64,000 nt of DNA from Methanospirillum purgamenti (GTDB taxonomy: Archaea > Halobacteriota > Methanomicrobia > Methanomicrobiales > Methanospirillaceae). Positions 39,545-48,403 of the stretch are shown here, piece by piece (positions within the stretch are counted from its first letter, which is position 1; every line of letters begins with the position of its first letter). Location of the stretch: NCBI RefSeq assembly GCF_018502485.1, contig NZ_CP075546.1; one strand, written 5' to 3'. The notes under the pieces were generated by a model. It was given only the letters and a program-made list of their open reading frames with translations. It searched no databases and was not told the origin of the DNA. Both the position numbers and the translations under genes were made by a program.

Positions 39545-40486
39545 ATGATGAGAATGGGTGGCCATGTTGAATGGTTTAATGAACATATGGCTCTAACCCT
39601 TCTGCGCATGAATTTTTTCACTTATGATATCAGCTCCATCTCTCCGGTGAAGCTCTGTATCATACCGATGGTGATACTGGTGTTATCACTGGTATCGGTC
39701 GGGATGATGTGGATGCAGACCGGCCTCCCGGTTAGTCCGGGCATAGAATTTCAGGGCGGTATCAGTGTTACTATCGTAACAGATGAGACTCCTGAAGAAC
39801 TGAAGGAATTTTTCTCAGGATATCCCCTAATCAGTGTAAATGAAGGTATCAACAACGGTAAGTATCTGAAGTTCGGACCGATGGATGATGCAACCGCAAT
39901 TGAGTTTACCAAGAAAGTTGAAGAGAAATATTCCGGTGCAAAAATAGATCAGATCGGCTCCTCTTTTGGAAAAACCCTCCAGGAACAGGCCATCATTGCC
40001 CTTCTCATATCCTTCATTGGTATGGCAATTGTTGTCTTTGCTGTATTCAGAACTTTTGTCCCTGCAGCGGCAGTCGTTGTTTCTGCATTTGCTGACATGG
40101 TCATGACAGGTGCAGCAATGAATGTGCTGGGTATCCAGTTGTCACTTGGAACAACAGCAGCTCTTCTGATGCTGATTGGTTATTCTGTAGACAGTGATAT
40201 CCTTCTTACCTCCCGTGTTCTGAAAAGAAAGGGGAAGTTTGATGAGAAGATGCAGGGAGCCTTTAAGACTGGTATTATTATGACTACCACCACCTTTGGT
40301 GCCATTCTTGCCATGTGGGCTGTCTCTGCGATTGGTGGTATTCAGATCATCTGGGAAATTGCATCTGTCCTTCTGATTGGACTCTTCTTTGATGTCATGA
40401 ACACCTGGCTTACCAATGCAGGAATTATCAAGTGGTATATGATCGAAGGAAAAGGCAGGTTATCATCTGGTCAGCGGGGTGCATAA
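39545..40486 (+). CDS. secF: SecF, protein-export membrane protein
   Basis: About 313 residues, six membrane helices. N-terminal helix VKLCIIPMVILVLSLVSVGM, then PGIEFQGGISVTIV (the F-x-G-G type motif), and the C-terminal bundle with IGYSVDSDILLTSRVLKRKG. ATGs at 39545, 39548, 39554 and 39587 are possible starts; TTTTATAT at about 39499 would suit a transcript start shortly before 39545. It abuts secD; with it, SecF promotes late steps of Sec translocation. Confidence 0.9.
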   Translation: MMRMGGHVEWFNEHMALTLLRMNFFTYDISSISPVKLCIIPMVILVLSLVSVGMMWMQTGLPVSPGIEFQGGISVTIVTDETPEELKEFFSGYPLISVNEGINNGKYLKFGPMDDATAIEFTKKVEEKYSGAKIDQIGSSFGKTLQEQAIIALLISFIGMAIVVFAVFRTFVPAAAVVVSAFADMVMTGAAMNVLGIQLSLGTTAALLMLIGYSVDSDILLTSRVLKRKGKFDEKMQGAFKTGIIMTTTTFGAILAMWAVSAIGGIQIIWEIASVLLIGLFFDVMNTWLTNAGIIKWYMIEGKGRLSSGQRGA

Positions 40487-41941
40487 ATGGATAAAGAAAC
40501 CCTGATGGACATGATAAAGGATTACCGGGTTGCACTATACCTGGTTCTTCTCATTGCCTCGATTATTGTCATTTTTCCTCATCCGGGCCCGTCAGGTCTT
40601 GATACAAACCTGCAGTTCGGCCTTGATCTTGATGGAGGATCCTGGATCCAGCTCGAGTTTCAATCAGCTATTGTCACATTTAAATCAGACAAGACATTAG
40701 ATCAGTTAGTCCCAGAACTCAAGACAAAACTGGATGCTGAAGTAAATCTCATCGATCAGAATACCCTGGAAATTCGTTCAGGCATCTCTGAAGAAGAGCT
40801 TCGTGCGGTTTTTGCTGATCTTGATACTGAACTGGTTTCATTCAATCCGGGAGTAACTAAGGAGACTGCAGATGATGTAAAGCGAATCCTTGAGAACAAG
40901 ATTAACAGTCTTGGTACCCGGGATGCTAAAGTATACGTCATTACTGCTCTCAATGGTATCAGCCGATATATCCGGATTGAGATGGCAGGCGTCTCCATGG
41001 GTGAGGCCCAGGAGATCGTGGGAAAACAGGGTAAGTTTGAGATTCGGATTCACACCACCGGCAATGAGACTGAACATATTCTCTTTGGAGATGCAATTCA
41101 GTCGGTCGCAAATCCATCCCAGACACCACCCAACAGCAATAACTGGGGTGTATCTTTCGTCATTACCGAAAGTGCTGCCGAAGATCTTCGCCAGGCTGCA
41201 ATTCGTGTTGGCGCAACCAAGAAACCCGAAGGCCACAACCTGGACATGATCCTTGATGGTAAGGTTGTATATTCAGCACCGCTCTCACCTGACCTTGCAG
41301 CAGAACTACAGTCACGGAGTACCTCCAACCTCCTCGCATCAACCGGTGTTGGTGAAGAAGGACGGGAGCAGGCAAAACTCCTTGAGATCCACCTGAGAAA
41401 TGGTGCGCTGCCTGTTGGCGTTTCGATTGCCGGTTCCGGTTCAGTTTCTCCTGAACTCGGTGATCAGTTCAAGTTCTGGAGTGTCCTTGCCGGATTGTTT
41501 GCATTATTAGCAGTTGCAGTCAGTGTATACATCCGGTACCGTGAACCTGGTATCGTGTTCCCGATGGTTCTTATCAATGGATCTGAAATCATCATTCTTC
41601 TCGCATTCACAACCTTCTTTATGCAACTGGATCTTGCAACCATCGCTGGTCTGATTGCTGTGCTTGGAACTGGTATTGATCAGCTGGTTATCATCACCGA
41701 TGAGATCCTGCACGAAGGAAAAGTCCCGTCACCAAACCTGTACTTAAAACGGTTAAAACGGGCACTTGGTATCATTGTTGCATCAGCAGGAACCGTCCTT
41801 ATCGCCATGCTTCCACTGGCTGTTATGGATCTTTCAACCCTGCGAGGTTTTGCAATCATCACCATTCTCGGTGTTTTAGTGGGTGTTCTGGTAACTCGTC
41901 CGGCATATGGACGGATTATCATGTCTATCCTCTCCAAATAA
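40487..41941 (+). CDS. secD: SecD, protein-export membrane protein
   Basis: 484 residues. N-terminal helix, GLDLDGGSWIQLEF motif, a large periplasm-side domain (about 60-320), then five helices with IAVLGTGIDQLVIITDEIL. Archaeal order secF-secD, with the ATG directly after the secF stop. No archaeal SecA exists, so the energy source would be the ion gradient. Confidence 0.93.
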   Translation: MDKETLMDMIKDYRVALYLVLLIASIIVIFPHPGPSGLDTNLQFGLDLDGGSWIQLEFQSAIVTFKSDKTLDQLVPELKTKLDAEVNLIDQNTLEIRSGISEEELRAVFADLDTELVSFNPGVTKETADDVKRILENKINSLGTRDAKVYVITALNGISRYIRIEMAGVSMGEAQEIVGKQGKFEIRIHTTGNETEHILFGDAIQSVANPSQTPPNSNNWGVSFVITESAAEDLRQAAIRVGATKKPEGHNLDMILDGKVVYSAPLSPDLAAELQSRSTSNLLASTGVGEEGREQAKLLEIHLRNGALPVGVSIAGSGSVSPELGDQFKFWSVLAGLFALLAVAVSVYIRYREPGIVFPMVLINGSEIIILLAFTTFFMQLDLATIAGLIAVLGTGIDQLVIITDEILHEGKVPSPNLYLKRLKRALGIIVASAGTVLIAMLPLAVMDLSTLRGFAIITILGVLVGVLVTRPAYGRIIMSILSK

Positions 41942-41993
41942 CCGATACCATACTTTTATCTGTTTTTTAAACGAAATTCTGCTAAGGTGCATC

Positions 41994-42266
41994 ATGTCAA
42001 AACCGATTCTTATGGACTTCTATGCCGAATGGTGCGGACCATGCAAAAGAATGGGCCCGATTCTTGAAGATCTGAAAAACCGTATGGGCGATCTTGTTGA
42101 GATCCGTAAAATCAATGTTGATGAAAATATGACTGAAGCTCAGAATTATCACATATCAGTTGTTCCAACCATCATCATCGAGAAGGATGGTATTGTAGTC
42201 CAGAAATTCCAGGGTGTTACGGAGGCAGATACCTTGGAATCGGTTCTTCGTCCCCTGGTGGCATAA
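41994..42266 (+). CDS. Thioredoxin
   Basis: 90 residues. Active site FYAEWCGPCKRMGP, cis-Pro region HISVVPTIII and C-terminal LESVLRPLVA. The ATG at 41994 is preceded by AGGTG. A disulfide reductase; in methanogens thioredoxins reduce many central enzymes. It is followed 1 bp later by the F420-linked reductase gene. Confidence 0.92.
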   Translation: MSKPILMDFYAEWCGPCKRMGPILEDLKNRMGDLVEIRKINVDENMTEAQNYHISVVPTIIIEKDGIVVQKFQGVTEADTLESVLRPLVA

Positions 42267-42267
42267 C

Positions 42268-42918
42268 GTGCGGGTAGGAATCGTAGGAGGAACCGGAGAG
42301 ATTGGGGAAGGGATGGCAATGCGCCTTTCCCGAATCATGGATGTCTGCGTGGGATCCCGTGAAGTTCAGAAAGCCCATGAGACCTGTGATACATGTCTTA
42401 TTTCTGCAAAAGAACGTGGAATTAATTGTTCTGTAGAACCAGGATCCAACCAGCAGGTCGTGGATGAGTCAGATCTAATTATCCTGGCAATCCCGTTCAA
42501 ACATGTTGAGTCAACCATCCGGGGCATCACTGGCTGGGAGGACAAGATTGTTGTAAGTCCGGTAAATCCGATGGAACGGCGTGATTGTTTTGTATATACT
42601 CCTCCGACGGAAGGTTCTGCAGCTCTGTTTATTCAGAAAATTCTGCCTTCGAATACCCGGATATGTACTGCGTTCAATAATATAGCCGGAAACCGGTGGC
42701 GGGATATTGACAGCGTTCTCTCGTATTCAGTCCCGGTCTGCGGTGATGATCCTGATGCGAAGCGGATCGTTATGGATCTGGTTGATTCTATTTCAGAACT
42801 CAAATCATTTGACGCAGGACCCCTATCCTCGTCACATATTGTTGAAAGTATAACGCCCCTCCTTCTGAATGTTGCACGATTTAACAAGATGAAGGATGTC
42901 GGAATCCGGTTTGTGTAG
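42268..42918 (+). CDS. npdG: F420H2:NADP oxidoreductase
   Basis: About 217 residues from GTG 42268 (MRVGIVGGTGEIGEGMAMRL), with GGTGG of the preceding gene as ribosome site. The dinucleotide loop GGTGEIGEG, VGSREVQKA and LIILAIPFKHVEST fit the Fno/NpdG family that moves hydride between F420H2 and NADP+, supplying NADPH for biosynthesis. Strong methanogen marker. Confidence 0.88.
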   Translation: MRVGIVGGTGEIGEGMAMRLSRIMDVCVGSREVQKAHETCDTCLISAKERGINCSVEPGSNQQVVDESDLIILAIPFKHVESTIRGITGWEDKIVVSPVNPMERRDCFVYTPPTEGSAALFIQKILPSNTRICTAFNNIAGNRWRDIDSVLSYSVPVCGDDPDAKRIVMDLVDSISELKSFDAGPLSSSHIVESITPLLLNVARFNKMKDVGIRFV

Positions 42919-42925
42919 TAGATAC

Positions 42926-43462
42926 ATGGTTGTTGATGAATTTTCACGAATAGGAAAACGACTCTTCTCCGAACATCTGGTTGGTGGTAATTTTGGCAAC
43001 ATGAGTGTTCGTGATGAAGAAGAGAGTTTTCTGATCACGAGGTCAGGTTCATACCTTGATGATCCTGGCGAACTTGTCCGGGTGTCGCTCTTTGGTGATG
43101 TCCCATCCCATGCTTCAAGTGAATGGCGTGTTCACCGGGCAGTATACCAACAGACCCGACACCGGGCAATTGTCCATGCTCATCCTCCATATGCCGTTGC
43201 AGCATCTTTGGTTCTTGAAGAAATTACTCCTCTTGATAGTGAAGGGAAGATGTTCTGTCCGACGATTCCAATTGCCGTAGGAGAACCCGGCAGCCGGGAA
43301 CTGGCAGATGATGTTGCAGACTGTCTTGCGTTGACCGGGCTTTGTATCGCCAGAGGACATGGTACCTTTGCCACTGGAAAAACCCTGGAGGAAGCATATC
43401 TGTACACATCCCTGGCTGAACATGCATGCCGGGTTTTGTCTCTGGTATCTTCATTTCAGTGA
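42926..43462 (+). CDS. Class II aldolase (fuculose-phosphate-aldolase-like)
   Basis: 178 residues from ATG 42926. GNFGNMSVRD near the N-terminus, zinc ligands AIVHAHPPYAVAAS and CIARGHGTFATGKTLEEAY identify the class II aldolase/adducin fold. In methanogens a homologue is thought to make lactaldehyde feeding coenzyme F420 synthesis; its position behind npdG fits but does not prove this. An alternative start at 42896 overlaps npdG. Confidence 0.82.
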   Translation: MVVDEFSRIGKRLFSEHLVGGNFGNMSVRDEEESFLITRSGSYLDDPGELVRVSLFGDVPSHASSEWRVHRAVYQQTRHRAIVHAHPPYAVAASLVLEEITPLDSEGKMFCPTIPIAVGEPGSRELADDVADCLALTGLCIARGHGTFATGKTLEEAYLYTSLAEHACRVLSLVSSFQ

Positions 43463-43464
43463 TA

Positions 43465-43842
43465 ATGATGACACTTGAAGAAAAGATTGCGTCTCTTCCG
43501 CCCCAACTCCGGGATCAGGTGGAAGATTATGTTGATTTTTTAAACAGCCGTCTGAGTGAACAGGAGAATGACACAGGATTCTCTATAGAAGAAGAGGAGG
43601 AGATTGAGCCAATGGATGCACCTTCCTTTTCATCCACGAGTCCTGAATCTTCATTCAGACAAAAAAGCGTAAAGGGCCGGACTGACTCATCTGGAATTAT
43701 CCTGGCAGAAGAACGTCCTCCGGAAACAGATCCCGACTATATTGATTTTGCTGATATCAACAGCCGGTTTGGTCATACTCCAAAGACAGAGGAAGAACAC
43801 AGAGGGCATGGCCGTCTGCGTCGCCTTCTTGACTGGATGTAA
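43465..43842 (+). CDS. Small acidic protein with DUF2281-like N-terminus
   Basis: About 126 residues. The N-terminus MTLEEKIASLPPQLRDQVED resembles DUF2281 proteins (usually antitoxin-like), followed by a low-complexity acidic and serine-rich middle (EEEEEIEPMD) and a C-terminal segment DPDYIDFADINSRFGHTP. No toxin partner lies next to it. It starts 2 bp after the aldolase stop and ends 2 bp before the convergent KaiC-like gene. Confidence 0.65.
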   Translation: MMTLEEKIASLPPQLRDQVEDYVDFLNSRLSEQENDTGFSIEEEEEIEPMDAPSFSSTSPESSFRQKSVKGRTDSSGIILAEERPPETDPDYIDFADINSRFGHTPKTEEEHRGHGRLRRLLDWM

Positions 43843-43844
43843 AT

Positions 43845-44468
43845 TTATACGACACGTGACGTTGTTGAAAGCTCAATACCCTTCCCGGATATAATAAACG
43901 GCAGCAGTCTTCCTGGAGGCATAAGTCCGGTCATTTTTTTCACGTTCAGGGTTCTTATGATCTCGTTTCCGTGTTTTTCTTCATGCAGGTGGATAACAAC
44001 ATCACAGAGCCGGATCAGTTGTATTTCGTTATAGGGTGCATGTAGTCCCTCATATAAAGTAAAAAAAGCATTATCGCGTGATGCCTGCACTGTTGCTCTG
44101 CATGAGACAACTCCTGCAAGTACTGGATCAATGCCTTCCCGCATGATAAGAGTAGATAAGGAGTCGATTATTAACCCACCATTACCTGCATTTTCAAATA
44201 TTTCACTCGTTGTCAGATTTCGTGCATGAATCATCCCTTCGAGCAGGTAGCCGTCAAGCATGAAAAATTTCCTATGTTCGGGTAATATTTCCCAGAACTG
44301 GCGGGCAAACTGATCAATACCTGAAGTAGCCGAGCCGATAAGAAGGATCGTACTCCCTGGGAGAAATCCTCCGTCAAGAGCAAGATCAAATCCATTTATG
44401 CCGGTTCGGTTCCTTCCCACATATGTGCGGATCATCGATCCGGCTTTATCCTCTGATTCTTCAGACAT
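43845..44468 (-). CDS. KaiC/RecA-like protein with degenerate P-loop
   Basis: 207 residues with KaiC-type layout: NRTGINGFDLALDGGFLPGS, the position of Walker A occupied by LIGSATSGIDQFARQ, Walker B-like GGLIIDSLSTLI and a late IIRTLNVKKMTGLMPP beta-hairpin region. The P-loop lacks the invariant Lys-Thr/Ser, so ATP binding is doubtful. It is divergent from the pilus/secretion ATPase; archaellum systems use a KaiC-like partner (ArlH), which suggests a scaffold role here by analogy. Confidence 0.72.
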   Translation of the reverse strand: MSEESEDKAGSMIRTYVGRNRTGINGFDLALDGGFLPGSTILLIGSATSGIDQFARQFWEILPEHRKFFMLDGYLLEGMIHARNLTTSEIFENAGNGGLIIDSLSTLIMREGIDPVLAGVVSCRATVQASRDNAFFTLYEGLHAPYNEIQLIRLCDVVIHLHEEKHGNEIIRTLNVKKMTGLMPPGRLLPFIISGKGIELSTTSRVV

Positions 44469-44644
44469 GGTACTATGGGTCAGTTCCTCCTGATTCCCTG
44501 CAGATGGGAACTGACAGGTTTCGACATTATCTATATATTGCGTCTTATGTAATTATGGTAGTAGAATAAAGGGGGGTATCTTCTTGGTCAGAGTCCGTTC
44601 GGTGTGGGGTGGCACTAGGGGGACTTCAGGCCAAGGATGAATAT

Positions 44645-46486
44645 ATGAAAGTAAAGGTGGGGAGTTTTAAAAAACAGGTTCGTGCATCGAATGATAAGGG
44701 AAAACCTGCCGGAGAGCCATCTTTACAAGATACTCCACCTAAGGAAAAAGTTTCCCGACTGTCTGCCCTGTCTGGCAAAAAGAAAGAAAAAACTGGAAAA
44801 ACCAATAAACCAGCAAGTTTACGCCGGCTTGGGAAGAAGGATGAAAAAGATCAGTCCGTTTCTGGTACAGGATCTGGGGAATCGAAAAAGAAGGGTTCAC
44901 TATTTGGAACAATTGGAAAAATAGCACCTCTGGCAAAAAAACGTGAGCAATATGATCCCAAGGTCCATGGGATGATGGTTGACCTCACGTATGTGCCTCC
45001 TCCCGGGACTGAAGAGATAGAGGTCTATCCGGTTAATCCTCCTTTTGCATATATCCGGATTACGTACAACTATACCACGCATGAGTACCTGTACGAAGTT
45101 GTTGAACCGGTATATTCAGAAGCAGAAAAGAAGCTTCTCGATGAGCTTAAAAAAGGAATATTTGAACGGGTGAATGTAAACACCCGACAGATTTCACGTG
45201 AGACTGCGGGGGAGACTCTTGAGTCCATGATGAATGAGGTGCTGGCAGATTATGCAATCAACCTGGACCCTCTGACCTATGAGAAGATCCATTATCACCT
45301 GAAAAAAGACTTTCTTGGGGATGGACTTGTTGATCCGGTGATGCATGATCGGTTTATTGAAGATATCTCCTGTGACGGTATCGGCAGACCTCTTTTTGTA
45401 TATCATTCGAGATACGAATCAATAGAGTCTAATCTCTTCTATTCTGATAATCCAGAACTTGATTCGTTTGTCACTAAGCTTGCTCAGCGTGCCGGAAAAC
45501 ACATCTCAGTTGCAGATCCGATGCTGGATGCAACAATGCAGGATGGATCCCGTATTCAGATGACACTCGGGACCGAAGTAACAGCACATGGGTCTACTTT
45601 TACCATCCGGAAATTCAAAGATGAACCGATCACCCCGACTGACCTGATCGAATGGGGTACCTTTTCTCCTCTCTCGATAGCATTCCTCTGGCTTGCTGTT
45701 GAAAACGGGAAGTCATGCATCTTTGCCGGTGGGACAGCGTCAGGAAAGACAACCTCACTGAATGCTATCTCCCTATTTATTCCACCCTTGGCAAAGATAG
45801 TCACACTTGAGGATACCAGGGAACTGAAGCTTCCCCATGCCAATTGGATTCCAAGTGTCACCCGCGAGTCCTTTGATGTGAGCGGTAAAGGGGAGATCGA
45901 TATGTATGAACTCTTAAAAGCTGCTCTTCGTCAGCGTCCTGAGTATCTGATCGTCGGTGAAGTCCGTGGTCGTGAAGCACTCACTCTCTTTCAGGCGATG
46001 TCAACCGGGCATGTGACATATTCCACAATGCACGCAGATTCAGTATCCTCAGCAGTCCATCGTCTGGAAAATCCTCCCATCTCAGTTCCAAGAAACATGC
46101 TTTCTGCCTTAAACCTGGTTTGTGTGCAGGTCCAGGCACGGGTCGGCGGTCAGCGCATCCGGCGTAACAAACAGATTATCGAGGTCCTGGATATTGATCC
46201 CAGAACCAATGAACTGATCACAAATGAAGTATTCAGATGGAGGCAGGCAACCGATGAGATCTCATACTCTGGCAAGTCGTTTATTCTGGAAGAGATCATG
46301 GAGTCACATGGGTGGGATGAGGAAAGAATTCGTCGTGACCTTCTCCAGCGGCAGGAAGTACTTGAGTGGATGCGTGAACAGAAAATCCGCGACTTTCGTG
46401 ATGTGAGCAAAATTGTTGTCTCGTACTTCAGGGATTCCGAGACCTTAATGGAACAGATCCGGTCTGGTGGCAATGAATTCTTATGA
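44645..46486 (+). CDS. Archaeal type IV pilus/secretion ATPase (GspE/PilB/TadA family)
   Basis: About 613 residues from ATG 44645, preceded by AAGGATGA; the earlier GTG at 44609 is less likely. A lysine-rich N-terminal 95 residues precede the conserved region starting VHGMMVDLTYVPPPGTEE. Walker A GGTASGKTTSLNAI near 362, Asp box TLEDTRELKLPHANW near 389, Walker B region LIVGEVRGREALTLFQAMS near 438 and the His box STMHADSV. It powers assembly of pilin-like filaments with the two membrane proteins that follow. Confidence 0.92.
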   Translation: MKVKVGSFKKQVRASNDKGKPAGEPSLQDTPPKEKVSRLSALSGKKKEKTGKTNKPASLRRLGKKDEKDQSVSGTGSGESKKKGSLFGTIGKIAPLAKKREQYDPKVHGMMVDLTYVPPPGTEEIEVYPVNPPFAYIRITYNYTTHEYLYEVVEPVYSEAEKKLLDELKKGIFERVNVNTRQISRETAGETLESMMNEVLADYAINLDPLTYEKIHYHLKKDFLGDGLVDPVMHDRFIEDISCDGIGRPLFVYHSRYESIESNLFYSDNPELDSFVTKLAQRAGKHISVADPMLDATMQDGSRIQMTLGTEVTAHGSTFTIRKFKDEPITPTDLIEWGTFSPLSIAFLWLAVENGKSCIFAGGTASGKTTSLNAISLFIPPLAKIVTLEDTRELKLPHANWIPSVTRESFDVSGKGEIDMYELLKAALRQRPEYLIVGEVRGREALTLFQAMSTGHVTYSTMHADSVSSAVHRLENPPISVPRNMLSALNLVCVQVQARVGGQRIRRNKQIIEVLDIDPRTNELITNEVFRWRQATDEISYSGKSFILEEIMESHGWDEERIRRDLLQRQEVLEWMREQKIRDFRDVSKIVVSYFRDSETLMEQIRSGGNEFL

Positions 46487-47408
46487 GCGGTTCTGCTTCT
46501 CCCTGTTTGGAAGCCGGATGTCAGGCAAACGGGAGAAATATTATGAACTCATTGAGAATCTCAAGTCTGCCAGAATGGGTATTACTTTTGAAGCATACCT
46601 TTCTACTGCTGTATTCACCTCTGTTCTTGTCGGAATTATTGGCTCAATCCTGATTGCCCTTCTTGTGTACCTCCTGAACGTCCCGGCACTGATATCTTTT
46701 CGGGGTAATGTTCCCACGGATATTGCAGCGACTATCAACCAGTTCCAGGGATACTACCTCATAGTGGGGACACTTATTGCTGGCATCGTCTCTTTTGTGG
46801 TGCTGTATGGGACGACATTTCTCATCTATCTGGTTTATCCTTCTGTAGTTGCTGGGGGAAGAAGACGCAATATCGAGACAACCCTTCCATATGCTATCAA
46901 CTATCTTGCTGCAATGTCTACCGCAGGCATCCCTCCGGCAGAGGTTTTCCGGCAACTGGGGAACTCGACGATATATGGTGAGTCTTCGGTTGAAGCTCGG
47001 TATATCATCCTTGAGGTGGATGTGTTTGGGCATGATCTTATCGAAGCATTGAAAAATGTCTCCATGAGTACACCAAGTCCGCGTATGCGTGACTTTCTCC
47101 AGGGGTGTATCGGAAGTGTTGCAGCGGGAAGCAACATCTCTGATTTTTTCAGGACAAAAGCAGAACAGTATACCGGCGAAAACAGGCAGACACAGAAACA
47201 ATTTCTTGATACCCTCGCACTGATAGCCGAGAGTTATGTAACCGCTCTTGTTGCCGGAACTCTGTTCATGATTCTTATTCAGTCTATCATGGCTATTCTG
47301 TCTGGAGAATCAACACCCTTGTTTCTGTATATTATCATCTATCTGATCATTCCGTTTGGAAGTGTGATGTTTGTGGTTCTGATAGATTCGATGACGCCGG
47401 AGTGGTGA
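46473..47408 (+). CDS. TadC/FlaJ-type pilus assembly membrane protein 1
   Basis: About 311 residues. GGTGG at 46466-46470 supports ATG 46473, overlapping the ATPase stop by 14 bp. Two N-terminal helices, a T2SSF domain with TTLPYAINYLAAMSTAGIPP and VFGHDLIEALKNVSMSTPSPR, and two or three C-terminal helices. It forms the membrane platform for the ATPase. Confidence 0.88.
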   Translation: MNSYERFCFSLFGSRMSGKREKYYELIENLKSARMGITFEAYLSTAVFTSVLVGIIGSILIALLVYLLNVPALISFRGNVPTDIAATINQFQGYYLIVGTLIAGIVSFVVLYGTTFLIYLVYPSVVAGGRRRNIETTLPYAINYLAAMSTAGIPPAEVFRQLGNSTIYGESSVEARYIILEVDVFGHDLIEALKNVSMSTPSPRMRDFLQGCIGSVAAGSNISDFFRTKAEQYTGENRQTQKQFLDTLALIAESYVTALVAGTLFMILIQSIMAILSGESTPLFLYIIIYLIIPFGSVMFVVLIDSMTPEW

Positions 47409-47410
47409 AA

Positions 47411-48403
47411 ATGGGACTATTTGGGGACCGGAAAAAAGAAAAAATCTCGGTTGATCCGAAGAGTGAAGAGATTTATTCAAAAATTGAAACGTACTACCAC
47501 TACTCCGAGGGCACACTCCGGTTTATCAAACACCCGTTCCGGACCCTGTTTGAAAAACCGATCAATATTCTCTATGTGTCAGTCCCGGCAGGCCTTCTCT
47601 TTTTTATTGTCGGACTCATGATGGCCCTTCAGAATGGAGGTCCTGGAGCCCTTCTGACAAATTCGTTCATAGATGATGTAGCAGTATTTACAACGGTTAT
47701 CATCGTCGGACCCCTGGCGGTAACTGATCTTCTTGAAGGAAGACGAATCACGAGTATCGAGATTGCGCTTCCCAACTTTTTTCGGGATCTGGCTGGTATG
47801 CACGAAAGTGGTATGACCTTGCCTGGTGCTATTCACCTGGTATCTCAGGCTGAGTATGGTGCTCTCACCCGGCATATCCGCCAGCTTGATCAGCGCATAT
47901 CATGGAACTTTGCATTCATTGATGCCATACGCCAGCTTGGAAAAGAGATCCCGATCCCTCTTGTGGAACGGAGTGTGGATCTTGTAGCGCGTGCGAGTGA
48001 TGCCGGTGGTGATATCGTTGAGGTTCTGCGTGCAGCCGGGAAGGACTCAGCAGAATATGTGATCATGAAGACTGACCGGAAGAACAACATGTTCATCTAT
48101 GTCATCATCATCCTTGCATCATTTGCAGTGTTCCTCTTTGTAGTCATGATCCTGGTTTCATCGTTCCTGAAGACCATGGCCGATCTTGGAGCAGAAACGG
48201 GGGCATCTGGTCAGGCAGGATTTAACCTGGGAGGGTTTGACCTGGCTCTCTATATACGCGTCTTCTCTCATGCCGGTATGTTCCAGGGATTTTTCTCAGG
48301 GCTTGTTGCCGGTGTCATGGGTGAAGGACGTGTTACAGCAGGCCTGAAATATTCAGTTCTGATGCTTCTTATTGCCTGGATTACATTCAGGTTTATGGTA
48401 TAA
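47411..48403 (+). CDS. TadC/FlaJ-type pilus assembly membrane protein 2
   Basis: About 330 residues from ATG 47411, with GGAG eight bases upstream (a GTG at 47402 is possible). T2SSF domain with ALPNFFRDLAGMHESGMTLP and DLVARASDAGGDIVEVLRAAG, and helices at about 55-80, 85-105, 235-260 and the C-terminus. Pairing of two TadC-like proteins with one ATPase is typical of archaeal pili other than the archaellum. No pilin or prepilin peptidase gene is adjacent. It converges on the next gene with an 11-bp overlap. Confidence 0.88.
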   Translation: MGLFGDRKKEKISVDPKSEEIYSKIETYYHYSEGTLRFIKHPFRTLFEKPINILYVSVPAGLLFFIVGLMMALQNGGPGALLTNSFIDDVAVFTTVIIVGPLAVTDLLEGRRITSIEIALPNFFRDLAGMHESGMTLPGAIHLVSQAEYGALTRHIRQLDQRISWNFAFIDAIRQLGKEIPIPLVERSVDLVARASDAGGDIVEVLRAAGKDSAEYVIMKTDRKNNMFIYVIIILASFAVFLFVVMILVSSFLKTMADLGAETGASGQAGFNLGGFDLALYIRVFSHAGMFQGFFSGLVAGVMGEGRVTAGLKYSVLMLLIAWITFRFMV

